From positions 1,612,001-1,676,000 of the forward strand of contig NC_063012.1 in assembly GCF_020509005.1 (NCBI RefSeq): a stretch of 64,000 nt of DNA. Reading direction: 5' to 3'. This document shows, one piece after another, positions 1 through 10,349 of the stretch. The notes beneath the pieces are model-generated. The model ran no database searches. It saw only the letters and a list, made by a program, of their open reading frames with translations, and had not been told where the DNA came from. Every line of letters starts with the position of its first letter. The stretch's first letter is position 1. The stretch comes from Fulvia fulva (taxonomy: Eukaryota; Ascomycota; Dothideomycetes; Mycosphaerellales; Mycosphaerellaceae). The position numbers and the translations under genes were made by a program.

Positions 1-866
1 AGGCTTGTTCCATGATCTCTTTCTCGAATCCGAGGGTGGCTCGTAGGAATATCGTGGTGGCCCGCCCTAGCTACTTGAGCATTCCCGATCAGCTCTTGCT
101 GCTTGCATAGAATTTTAGCCAGCATACCTTGTGAAAAGGAGAGGTACCTTGTGCCAGCTCCGACTCAGCACGCTCCGTTTCTAGTAGCACGTCAGTACAC
201 GTCTCCCCCTCTGTGCTTTCGCGAGGAGTTACCATCATTAAGGATGAGGGAGGCTGAACGCATTGCCTCTTGCACTGCGACTTCATCAGTCGCTCGTCAT
301 GCTCACTTATGTAGGCGGGAGTCCCATACACGCATGAGGTTCATCGATAGCAGTCCGCGACTTGCTCGACGCCAGACTGCCCTTTGACGGATTCAGCCAT
401 CCTCCAACGCGTTTCATGGCCATTGATGAGCTGCTGAGGTTGGAGGGAGTTGATTGAGCTGGACAAGTGCTCCACGTCGTCGGTCTACTGTAAGTCCGTT
501 GTAGAACTACCAGGGAGGTTTACAGTGTCGCTCGTGCGTGTGTCCACGACAGTGGCTGCGCCACAAGAATGATAATAAGCATGACGGCATACACGTGGGC
601 ATTCTGGGCGAGCAGCTGAAACAGAGACGCGGCTCATCATTGCATTGACGAAGCAGAAGCTGACCTGCAGTGGAGACGTTGCACTGCGGCCCGCGTGTCT
701 TCTCCGTGACGGTGAGGCTTGAGCATTCCGCCGGGCAACACTCGTCCAAGCCATCGAACACACCTTCCATCACACTTGGCATCGATATTGATAGCGAAGC
801 CGCACAGATTGGCTCGGAAAGAGAAGGTGTGATGAAGACAGCTCATTGACACCCCTCCTGCCAGAT
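1..866. other. Intergenic, no gene seen
   Basis: Only short overlapping open frames without family resemblance occur here. It is the 3' flank of the catalase-like gene that ends at 867. Confidence 0.6.
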
Positions 867-1857
867 TCACGCCTCCTCAGCTGCTCGCCGTTCCCTTCCC
901 GACAACAAATATATCGCCGCTTGCATGTCCAGCAAGGGATCATCACTTGGCCCAATTCCATCGACTCTCGGGATCGGATCCAATATCATATGCTTCTCGT
1001 ATTTCTTGCTCTCAGCCTCCGACACCATCTCATTGAGCTCGATGGTCCCTAACTCAACGATGTCACGCTCTTCTGGCCAATGTACTGTGGCATCATCTGT
1101 CACATCTCCGTCCTGAGCGATCTGAGCTACGAGCTTGAACACGACAGGTCCTTGTGCCAAACGCGTTGGTAGCTCCTCGTACAGATAGGACTCCGACTTT
1201 GTGGCCAGGTCAGACTCCGATAGGACCGAGAACTCCTCTGGCACGACTCGGTACCGGATGGAGGTCTCCTTCCCTTCGCCGGAGATCAGCTTGAATGCAT
1301 TGACGGCATAGTACTTCTCTGTAGCGAAGCTGGTAGGTGATGGTTTAGGGTCGTTTACGAACGCAGCTGCAGCAGGGTTCTCTTCGAGGAACTTCCCAAT
1401 CGTGCCACCGCCAATGGCACCCAATAGCTCGAGAAAACCCTCGCCCGTGCGAACTGGAAAGAATGCAGTCGAGTGCGCGATGATATCGGTATGCCGATGA
1501 CCGTCGTCGCTCAAAACGAACCTGATCCCCATGCCACGAGGATTTGCATCGCCGCTCGTGTCTGGGATGTTTGGGAGGCCGGTGGCAGATGAAAAGCGCA
1601 CTACTACTGGTGTTTCTGAGCTGTGGAAGTGTGGTGCCTTGGACAGCTCCGCTGCGCGTGTGCTGGGCTCGAACGCTCCTTTGACGAGTCTGCCTCGAGC
1701 GTGTGCTGCCTCATCGTCAGACGTTCGCTTACGTTACAGCAGATTGGACGATGATAGTACCTGGACGATACGCTGATGGGGTATTGAAGGCTCCCCGTAA
1801 GGTCTTGACAAGCTTATTTGCCGTCTCAACGGTCTTTTCGTTGTCTGGCAAAGGCAT
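867..1857 (-). CDS. SrpA-like catalase-fold heme enzyme
   Basis: Two exons: 1761-1857 and 867-1705, with a 55-nt GT-AG intron at 1706-1760, giving 311 residues. The start at 1857 gives MPLPDNEKT, the usual N-terminus of this family. Splicing rebuilds the PAHARG motif with the catalytic-type histidine. Then come SKAPHF, VRFSSATGLPNIPDT and DANPRGMGIRF, the heme-pocket signature of SrpA/catalase-like proteins. The C-terminal DPLLDMQAAIYLLSGRERR resembles the segment carrying the proximal tyrosine. Known of the family: small catalase-like proteins, about 300-350 residues, acting as peroxidases or weak catalases. The substrate cannot be read from sequence. No signal peptide is seen, so it is probably cytosolic. 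Confidence 0.88.
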
Positions 1858-2420
1858 AGTGGAGCCACACCGTGGTCTGCCGCTAATGTTTATTCGTGCA
1901 AGCAGTGTTCAAGGCAAGCTTGAAGGCCTTTTTATACGCCATCACACAACCCTTATCACGAGCCATTCCTTGCGTGGCGTCCTGGCGGTGGAGACTTACT
2001 GGAGCGCTTCATGGCAGCCACGCCATGTGGTAGAAATGTGCTTCGAAATTGGAGGCCTGTAATTCGTGGAACGAGACGATGTGGACTTGCGCAGCCATTG
2101 CATGAAGTACTGTCAGCTTTGGCATGCATGAACTGGCCTGCAGCGTGACAATTAGCTGCTGACTGGTAGCTGATGCAGACCATTCCTCCAAACGTGCACT
2201 GCGTTCGGTTAATACGCAGGTTGACTTGACGGAAGTACTCAGGACAATAAGGGCTAGAGAAGCCAAGCTAACACTCTTTCGTTGGGAGGTTGTAGTCTGC
2301 ACGGGTCGAGGCGAACCAGTCTTCACAAAAAGATATCAATTCTTTTACTGCTACACGATGCGATCAACGGACACGAACCTGCTAAGTATTATCCGAGCAC
2401 AAAGCTCTTTGACTCTCGCA
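1858..2420. other. Intergenic, promoter side of the catalase-like gene
   Basis: No supported gene. It holds the upstream region of the catalase-like gene and the 3' flank of the tRNA gene. Open frames here are short and lack recognisable domains. Confidence 0.5.
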
Positions 2421-2513
2421 GTCGAGCTTCTCAACAATCCGCTCTGCACTGTTCGAGCTTCTCAACAATCCGCTCTGCTCTGTTCGAGCTTCTCAACACT
2501 CCGCTCTGCACTG
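2421..2513. repeat. Three tandem 31-bp direct repeats
   Basis: Three adjacent 31-bp units start at 2421, 2452 and 2483. They share the core CTTCTCAACAATCCGCTCTG with one or two substitutions per copy. The 31-bp period is not a multiple of three. The array lies about 40 bp past the Pol III terminator of the tRNA gene. Confidence 0.9.
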
Positions 2514-2552
2514 TTCGTACCGCAAAAAGCTTCTAATGGGCAGCGAGACAGC

Positions 2553-2557
2553 AAAAA
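2553..2557 (-). terminator. Pol III T5 terminator of the tRNA gene
   Basis: On the minus strand a run of five T lies four bases after the discriminator base at 2562. This is the standard RNA polymerase III stop and supports Pol III transcription of the tRNA gene. Confidence 0.75.
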
Positions 2558-2630
2558 TACGTGGTCAGAACGAGGGTCGAACTCGCGACCTTGGCGTTTG
2601 TTACTCGCAGAGGAGTTGTATTAGCACCAC

Positions 2631-2683
2631 CTGATGGATTGTTAGTGTGTGCGTAGGGATGGGAGTGTGTTGTGCGAACGTAC
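2631..2683 (-). other. Non-canonical intron 2 of tRNA-Ile (25/26)
   Basis: This 53-nt insert starts GTACGT and ends ATCAG. CACTAAC, a consensus fungal branch site, lies about 12 nt before the 3' end. Removing it joins the D stem (GAGC) to the anticodon arm (GTGGTG). Confidence 0.78.
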
Positions 2684-2694
2684 GCTCTAACCAA

Positions 2695-2747
2695 CTGTGA
2701 AGGAAGTCAGTCTGACGCTCGGGAAGGTTGAAGGAGCTGCAACGAAC
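2695..2747 (-). other. Non-canonical intron 1 of tRNA-Ile (D loop, 15/16)
   Basis: This 53-nt insert starts GTTCGT after exon CAG and ends CACAG. A CTGAC branch-like site lies about 12 nt before the 3' end. Its layout matches the protein-gene introns of this window. It splits the A box after TAGCTCAG. Confidence 0.75.
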
Positions 2748-2762
2748 CTGAGCTAACCGACC

Positions 2763-3306
2763 GGTCATGTGATTTGGGAGTGGCTCATCTTTGTCAAATA
2801 TATTAGTTGCATGAAATCGCAGAATGTAGTCACTCGGTGACACATCGAGGCTGCAACAGCGGATAAGGTCTGGATGAACTGATGCGTGCGGCGAAACTTT
2901 GATCGGATCTATCAGCCTACTAGCTTCGATGCTACAGAGTATGTACATGTGCGACCAAGGAACCCGGTTTTGAATCGCCTGGTCACAGGACAGGCAGCCT
3001 TGAAGCCAGAGTACATAGTGGAGAATGATCACATTCTACATCTGAAGTATGGTAGAGTGCTCGAGCCGTTGACCGAGGCGGATGCGGACACGTGGGGCAG
3101 ATCTGCGAGACGTTGTCTGGTTCAAGCTGCCAAGGTGGTCGAGATGTGCGGACGGTACAGTGTGCAGGCTTTGACACACTCGTTTCGAGCGCATATCCTA
3201 CCACATCACTTTCGTTGGTTGACGCAACGTTCGCCGGTCGACACGCTGGAACGATGCTGGTCTGAAGCGCCACCGTTCAACGTTGCGGCGTAGATCCGGC
3301 GGGGAG
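2763..3306. other. Intergenic: tRNA 5' flank and flippase promoter
   Basis: No supported gene. The open frame at 2886-3293 (+) has no family resemblance and ends just before the flippase start. Confidence 0.5.
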
Positions 3307-6300
3307 ATGGCCAATGCTGCCTACGGAGGTGGAGGCGAATGCGGCGACGACGTGACGACGAGCAACGACAAGACGACGGGGCAAAGAGCATGGCTGCAGA
3401 GCGGGGAGGAGCGCGTGAGCTGGTACGACAGAAGCATCAAGCGGCCGGTGGAGAAGGCGTATCAGCGGTACTTCATTGAGCTGGTGTTGCGAGAGAAGGC
3501 ATTGGCCTCGTCAAGAGATGGCAGACACGTCCCACTAAGCGTTGGGGATGAACGGCTTCTGGTAGATGAGCGTCGCGGGCATGGCTACATCTCGAATAGC
3601 ATCAGGTCCAGTCGATACACCCTCTGGGACTTCCTACCGAATCAGATCATCTTCCAAGCCACACGCCTTCACAATGCCTTCTTCATTTGCATCGGTGTGC
3701 CGCAAACCATACCAGGCCTCAGCACGACGGGAAACTACACGACCATTATACCTCTATTATTCTTCATCCTCCTGACAGTCGTCAAAGAAGGCTACGATGA
3801 TTGGTGCAGGCATAGGTTAGACAAGGTTGAGAACAACAGCTTCGCCGAGGTCCTCAAGTCCAAACACGATCAGGACACTACATCCGGAACGTGTCTTTCG
3901 CGAGCCCTGTCGACGATTCCAGACCCGTCGACATTCCCATGGAGCTCGAAATCTGGTGCCGTGGGTCAGGTTGTGGAAGAGAAGGATCCAGACGAAGACG
4001 ATGATCATGCTTGGGCGCCGATCAAATGGCATAGCATAAGAGTCGGCGACATCCTCAAATTGAAGCGTGATGATCCGGTCCCCGCAGACATCGTGCTACT
4101 GCATGCTACCGGCGAGGACGGCGTCGCATACATTGAGACAATGGCCTTGGACGGCGAGACAAATCTGAAGACGAAGCAGGCTCCCGGATCGCTACAGCAG
4201 CAATGCCGTTGCATCGGCGATCTCAAGAACTGTCAAGCCAACTTCGTGCTGGAAGATCCAAACAAGAACCTCTACGATTTCAACGGCAAGGTCACACTCA
4301 ACGACAAGACATTGCCATTGACGCTGAATGAAGTCGTGCTTCGTGGCAGCACTTTGCGGAACATAGACCGCGCGATTGGGATCGTTATCAATACTGGCGA
4401 GGAGTGCAAGATTCGCATGAATGCTAATCACCATCCTAAAGCGAAAAGACCTCGGTTGGAACGATATGCCAACCAGGTGGTTTTGACTCTGATTTTCTAC
4501 GTTGTCGTGCTATCCGTAGGACTCTCTGTCGGTTACATACTTTGGCATGATCGATTCGAGACTGGAGCCTGGTACCTGAACAATGGGTACCCTCAATTCA
4601 AGCAAATCATTGTCGGGTTTTTGATCATGTTCAACAATGTCATTCCCTTGGCACTCTACGTCAGCCTCGAGATTGTGAAGATAGGCCAAATGCTCATGAT
4701 ACAGAGCGACGTGGAAATGTATGACGAGGAAACGAACACTCCGATGACTTGCAACACGAATACAATCCTCGAGAATCTGGGCCAAATCAGCTATGTGTTG
4801 TCTGACAAGACGGGCACTCTGACCGACAACATCATGAACTTTCGAGGCTTGAGCTTGGGCGGCGTCGTATGGAAGCATGGCGATGACAGCGAAGGTCATG
4901 GTCCTTCCAAGGATGTAGGCGCAGTGCTAGACGACAGAACTACTCGAACCTTAGCCAAGGGTGGAGAGTTTGAACTTTCTACCTTCAGGCCATCTTCGGA
5001 TAGACGAGGACTCGTCGTAGAGGAACGTGAAGTATCTTCTGGCTCGCATCGAGAAGGCTCTCGGCCTCGTGCCTCAAACACATTCTCTGTACGAAGATCA
5101 GCTAGTCGCCCGCGACTACCGGAGACGCAGCGTACAACTGCAGAACTGCTACAGATCATGCATCGAGGATATCCAGGAAAGCGAAAGAGGTCATTCTGGG
5201 ATTGGCAATTTGTCACACAGCTTTGCCGGAGCTGAAAGATGGTAACATCGAATTTCAGGCATCTTCGCCGGACGAGTTGGCACTGGTCCGCGCTGCGCAG
5301 GAGCTCGGTTTCTTACTGATCCAGCGCTCATCGCAAAGGATAACGATCAAGGTGACCACGTCAAACTCCGAGCCAGTCGAAGAGTCATATGATATTCTGG
5401 ACATCGTCGAGTTCAGCTCCAAACGGAAACGCATGAGCATCATTGTACGTTGTCCTAACGGCCAATTGTGGCTGATATGCAAAGGTGCCGATAGTACCAT
5501 CATACCACGACTACGGCAACACGACTTGGCTGCAAGGAAATCTCAGGAGGTCCGCAGGAGCATGGACATCGGACGACGAATGCAGCGCAAAAGTGAGCAC
5601 CAGGAGCCCAGAAATAGCTTCGGCGGCAGGCCTAGTCTCAACATCAGAGGCAGGAGCTCAGGTGATGTCCGACCATCTATGGAGATCCGGCGGTCACTTG
5701 CGCTGGGACGTGCAACACTTGAAGTACCTCGAGCAAGCCATGACGTCCGACGCAGCCTAGAGAACGACCTCGAACGCTGCGTAAACGCCGACGACGCTAC
5801 GCTTTTCGAAAAATGTTTTCGGCAAATCGACGACTTCGCTTCAGAAGGCCTGCGAACATTGCTGTATGCGCACAAGTACCTGAGTCCTGCTGAATACAGT
5901 GCTTGGAATAAGACATATCAGGAAGCAACCACCTCGCTTGTTGATCGTGAAGAGCGTGTCGAGACCGCAGGCGAGATGATGGAACAAGATCTTGACCTCT
6001 TGGGCGCTTCGGCGATTGAAGACAAACTGCAAAAGGGCGTCCCTGAAACGATCGACCGCTTAAGGAAAGCTAACATCCGTGTCTGGATGCTAACAGGCGA
6101 CAAACGCGAGACCGCCATCAACATCGCGCACTCCGCTCGACTCTGTCTACCGACTTCACTCATCTACATCTTGGACTCGACCAAAGGCGACCTCCACGGC
6201 CAGATTAGCTCAGTCGTATACGACGACGATGCTCACCGCGTGGCCGTCATTGACGGCCACACCTTGTCCATCATCACAGGACTTCCAGACCTTCGGAACA

Positions 6301-7747
6301 TGTTCTTCACAGCTCTGATCGACAATGTCGACTCTGTTATCGTCTGCAGAGCCTCGCCCTCGCAGAAGGCGGAGATCGTGCAGGGGATTTGAGCACGACT
6401 GCCTGGGCTCACCCTGGCTATTGGTGATGGTGCAAATGACATTGCCATGATCCAGGCTGCTCATGTTGGTATCGGTATATCTGGGAAGGAGGGTCTCCAG
6501 GCTGCTCGCGTGGCAGACTACAGCATTGCGCAGTTCCGGTTCTTACAGAGGCTTCTTCTGGTGCATGGACGGTATGAATATGTTCGAACTGTAAGTGATC
6601 ATCAGGGCGTACATGCAGTTGTGGTGGAGCTAGCAGTGTCGCCAAGGCTGCTTAGTCAGACTCACATGCGAGGCTGTTGGCTCTGCTGCGGCTGTATAGC
6701 TCATACCCTCTTCTCGATGCGGTTATTGACTGAAAGGGAATAGAGTCGCTTCATACTATTCACGTTCTGGAAGGTACGTCCTGAAGGGTATATGGCATCG
6801 TCTATCTCAGACATACCATTTGCTGAAACATTGCCACGTGGTTCTCGAGTATAGCTAACACTCTTATGTTTGACAGGAGATGTACTTCTACTTGGTACGT
6901 ATCAGCTGTCAAATCTTTGACACGGCTTCTGCATGCTGACTTATTTGAATTACAGATGCAAGCACTGTACCAACGACACAACGGGTACACAGGGACCTCA
7001 CTGTACGAATCCTGGAGTTTGACAGCACTCAACACTCTTTTCACGTCTCTGTGCGTGATAGTACCTGGCATATTCGAACAGGATCTCTTACCAGACACGC
7101 TCCTCGCAGTGCCCGAGCTGTACACATTCGGGCAGAGGAACAAAGGCTTGAATCTGGGAATGTACTTCGGCTGGATGCTCCACGCAGTGGTCAACGCCCT
7201 GATAGCGTGGTTCATCTCCTGGACATCGTACGGTCATTTCAATGTGATGGGCGATAATGGGCTGTTCGCACTTGGTGTTATGTGCTTCACTCTCGGAATC
7301 GTCTGGACAAACTGGAAACTCCTGGTAATAGAAACTCACTACAAAACCATTATCGTCGGCGTGAGCCTGGTAATCACCGTCGGCGGCTGGTTCGCCTGGA
7401 ACGGGTTCATGTCAGGAATCTACTCCAACAACCTATCCCCCTACGACGTCAAAGGCGGCTTCGGCAAAGTCTTCGGCACCGAATGGGCTTGGTGGCTTAC
7501 ACTCATCATAGCCTTCACGGTTCTGGCCACGATGGAGATTGTGTACGGCGCCGTGAAGCGTAACCTGATCGCGGCTAGAATGTGGCCACCGTGGAAGTTT
7601 ACACGGCATTATCGGAACCGGAATCTTAATGCTGAGGATATGGAGCTGGAGCTTTGGCAGGAGATGGAGCGAGATCCGAGGATTAGGGAGCAGTTAAGGG
7701 CTATGGCGAGGGGGGAGGATGAGTATATTGTACAGGAGGAGGATTGA
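3307..7747 (+). CDS. DNF3: Dnf3-type P4-ATPase phospholipid flippase, interrupted
   Basis: P4-ATPases move phospholipids to the cytosolic leaflet of Golgi and endosomal membranes. The first Met is at 3307. Visible motifs are [16 protein letters not shown] (first membrane pair), LDGETNLK near residue 282, the phosphorylation site DKTGTLT near 500, [13 protein letters not shown] and GDGAND. A Dnf3-like C-terminus follows ([32 protein letters not shown]). Downstream exons are 6744-6773, 6877-6894 and 6956-7747; the introns are 6591-6743, 6774-6876 and 6895-6955. Two lesions are seen. The frame changes at about 5155-5185, between TAELLQIM and [15 protein letters not shown], as if one base were missing. 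A TGA at 6390-6392 replaces a residue just before [13 protein letters not shown]. Without the lesions the product would be about 1375 residues. It may be a pseudogene or carry base errors. Confidence 0.85.
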
Positions 7748-8190
7748 TGCGTGTGTTTGTTCATGCGTGGTGCGGTATGAGTGTTCATGATACCCAGACA
7801 GCGAATGATCACCAGCTTCATAGACGTAGAATGAGATATGCCTAATGAGATACATGTACAGAGCATTGCCAGGAGATGCAAGACAGACTACCGTGAGTTC
7901 AGAATGTTCAGAAGTGCTCGAAGCAGATGCGCGGTCCAGCATTTGGATAGCTCAGCATGTAAAAACGAGTTTCAGTCGTTTATATACTCGTGTCTATGAA
8001 TCTGTATGAGCTTTAAGCTCTGGTCAACACGTTGGATTGGTAGTCGACTATGTGCTGTCTTATCTGGCCTCGCGAATGATCGTGAACATCGCTGTCTGGC
8101 TCAGTATTATTTGCGTAGTCGTATCATTGTATCCGCCGTTCATTGTATCATCGTCTCGTCTTCTTATGATCTAGCCATCCACCTTCACCT
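7748..8190. other. Intergenic between convergent genes
   Basis: 3' flanks of the flippase (+) and the cysteine-rich protein gene (-). No gene seen. Confidence 0.55.
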
Positions 8191-9191
8191 TCAGGCAACG
8201 CACTTACTGTCAGAACTGCATCCATTCGCACAGCCGCTGCTACGGCACGTCGCATCACCCTCAGCGCCAGGAGCGCATGTGATGGCGTGGCACTGGGAGA
8301 GCGGCAGTGGCTCCACTCTGCCGGCAGGATAGAACGGAACGACAGAGAAACCGTAGCACTCGGTCATGAAGGTCGCGCCATACATGCGGACGCCCTCTGA
8401 GTAGATCTTGTCGTCTACGCAGCTGTTGCCGGCTGTCCAGAAGTGGTCCATGCACTCCTTCTCAGTAATCTCGACACCCTCGCAGAAGTTACTCATGGAG
8501 AACAAGACGCTTCTATCGGGTGCGATCTTGTACTCTTGGGTGCTGCTGTGAGTGGTCGGGATGGCGCCGTGGTGAGCGGCGCAGAAGTCCTTGGAGCCAT
8601 CGAAGATGTCGTTGCCGGTGGTGATGTCGTTGACGGAGAGGTAATGCATGCCTCCCCAAATGCACCATGGATTCTCGGGTTCTGGTGTAGATCGCTTGCT
8701 TGGCTCTTGCTCAGATCGCTTGTCATAGAACTTGAAGCAGATGCGATGGGCCTTGAAAGGGATCATGGGATATGCGTTCTGAAGGCCGAAAATGATCTGA
8801 TCGTTTGAGGCTGCGTTGTCTTCGGTAGTGAGGTAAAGTGCGGTGCCGGTATGCGCTGCGTCGTCGAGGCACTTGTAGTCGTTGATGGTGACAGTGCGGC
8901 TGAGGGCGTAGTAGATGTAACCGCAACCAGCACCACCGTTGTATGGACGTCCGATGTGAACGTCATACGCGGCAAGGTTGGTGTTGCCGATGTGTCCGAC
9001 TGTACATGTAGCGTAGTCGGTAGCTACTGCCTGTCGAGTGACTGGCTAGACTGGAAGTCAGTACATGGACGCTGATGAGGCATCGCTACGTGCAGCTAAC
9101 AGACCTCGACAGAACTTGAGGCAGGTGCAGCAATGGTGCTCGCGATGAGTGTAGCGATAGAGGCGAGACCGAGCATTTTGGCTACGGTCAT
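8191..9191 (-). CDS. Secreted cysteine-rich protein, unknown function
   Basis: Two exons: 9105-9191 and 8191-9030, with an intron at 9031-9104, giving about 308 residues. The start at 9191 gives a signal peptide (MTVAKMLGLASIATLIASTIAAP, cleavage probably after Ala). The mature part has 16 cysteines, an even number fitting disulfides. Four fall in the tail TCRSSGCANGCSSDSKC. A dibasic KRS site lies mid-protein. The 5' splice site is a weak GTCTGT; a second pairing (GTTAGC donor, acceptor four bases on) also keeps frame and changes only a few residues. No Pfam-type family is recognised. An extracellular or effector-like role is inference. Confidence 0.72.
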
Positions 9192-9656
9192 GTTGTTCGA
9201 CGCACAGATGTTGACGACAAGATGATTCTCGGGTAGAAGTGGCTGAAGGCGATTGCGAGAAGTAGTGTGTATGCGGTGAAGACAGGGGCTGGAATAGGAG
9301 TGGCAGTAGTTGTCATTGATCGCGGGTGGTTGAGGTTGAGGCTGAGTGTGGGATCTAGTGTGACCCGGGAAGTCTTGAGCAGCGCCAACGGTCGTGCTGC
9401 ATCTAAAGGGATTCGAGGAAAGTGCGACCACAGAGCTTGCGAGGGCTGGCGACAAAGTTGATTGACGCTGAGCCCTTCGACTGCCTATCGAAGCGCAAGC
9501 CGTTGCTTCAACACGCTGGCATGTAGCTGAGTAGCGAGGTCCGATTGAAGGAGTCGAAGGCACAGCGCGTCCACATATCTTGGATTCATGATCTGCGTTT
9601 CTCTAGCAGCTCTCCGAAGTGAAGTTGACAAAGATGTGGCAGCAACGTACTTCGTG
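9192..9656. other. Intergenic, upstream of the cysteine-rich protein gene
   Basis: Promoter and leader of the minus-strand gene at 8191-9191 and 3' flank of the gene at 9657. The frame stays open upstream of the signal peptide but has no signal-peptide-like or domain start. Confidence 0.5.
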
Positions 9657-10349
9657 TCATGCCGGCAGATGCATCGTGAAGTCGGTCTTCATGGTATCAA
9701 GCGCATCTCCAACGCTCTCTGAACCAGATCTCTCGTCTCCTGAGTCTCTCGGAGCTACGTTTCTCTGCTCTTCCTCCTGGACAAGCCGTTTCTCCCACTG
9801 CTCATCGTCCAAGAACATCTCCACGCTCGATTTACTCATCAGATCGGCCTTCAGACGCGTGTCAGACAAGTAGTTGATCTCACAGCTTCCGGCCATGTCG
9901 TCAAGAGACTCGGCACGATAGTATAGCAACTGCATGTCTGAAGTGTCCTCTCCGAGACCCTCGGGCGAATGACCGTAGGACTGGCTTGGCATGTAGGTGA
10001 GATGATAGTCTAGCCACTCCGACCAAGTCAAGGTATATACACACTGCGCGATGTAATGGAAGCCATTGCAGGATTGGCAAGGCTCGAGATCATCCTTTTT
10101 GCTAGGTTGTGGGGAGCTCTGTTCTTCTTCGTTTGGATGCTTTGCTGCGACAGGTGGTCTTCGACTGCCGGCGTTGAGCATGGTGATAGGCAGATCGTTG
10201 GGTGGCTCCTCATGACCTGGTTCAAACGTTTCTTCGCTGGTTGGAGTGATTCCTTCCCACATGCGGGCGTCACTGTCCCCCTCGTACGCTTTCTGCTGGC
10301 AAGGTGCGGCTTCGACCACCTCCCAGTCCGTCAACTCTTCGTCTGACAT
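9657..10349 (-). CDS. Acidic hypothetical protein (230 aa)
   Basis: Uninterrupted frame from the first ATG at 10349, starting MSDEELTDWEVVEAAP. The protein is rich in Glu, Asp and Ser, with a central CQSCNGFHYIAQC segment and a WSEWLDYHLTYMPSQSYGHSPEG stretch. The C-terminal half has a charged helix (FLDDEQWEKRLVQEEEQ). The frame opens further upstream only through a TTG codon. I do not recognise the family. The CxxC pair and later Cys could bind a metal, but no full zinc-finger spacing is visible. Confidence 0.6.
   Translation of the reverse strand: MSDEELTDWEVVEAAPCQQKAYEGDSDARMWEGITPTSEETFEPGHEEPPNDLPITMLNAGSRRPPVAAKHPNEEEQSSPQPSKKDDLEPCQSCNGFHYIAQCVYTLTWSEWLDYHLTYMPSQSYGHSPEGLGEDTSDMQLLYYRAESLDDMAGSCEINYLSDTRLKADLMSKSSVEMFLDDEQWEKRLVQEEEQRNVAPRDSGDERSGSESVGDALDTMKTDFTMHLPA

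Larger units (their letters stand above)
2562..2762 (-). tRNA. tRNA-Ile(AAT): tRNA-Ile(AAT) with three introns
   Basis: Exons on the minus strand are 2748-2762, 2684-2694, 2619-2630 and 2562-2597, together 74 nt. Joined, they give a complete cloverleaf: acceptor GGTCGGT/TCTGACC (one T-T mismatch at 7-66, one G-T pair), TA at 8-9, D stem GCTC/GAGC, A14, G15, G18-G19 and A21. The anticodon stem is TGGTG/CGCCA with loop CTAATAA and anticodon AAT; the T arm is GCGAG-TTCGACC-CTCGT, followed by discriminator A. The 21-nt intron at 2598-2618 sits at the canonical 37/38 site. Two further 53-nt inserts interrupt position 15/16 (D loop, inside the A box) and 25/26. Both begin with GT, end with AG and carry CTGAC or CTAAC about 12 nt before the end. 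The B box is intact and a T5 terminator follows. The exact rebuilding of a canonical tRNA argues against a random pseudogene. Confidence 0.85.

Noticed and set aside
2421..2513. CRISPR-like array
   Set aside because: The units are directly adjacent without spacers, and the DNA is eukaryotic.
5150..5190. Programmed -1 frameshift in the flippase
   Set aside because: No X-XXY-YYZ slippery heptamer in frame, and a second, unrelated lesion follows in the same gene.
6376..6391. A tiny GT-AG intron removing the flippase TGA
   Set aside because: About 16 nt is too short for any known spliceosomal intron.
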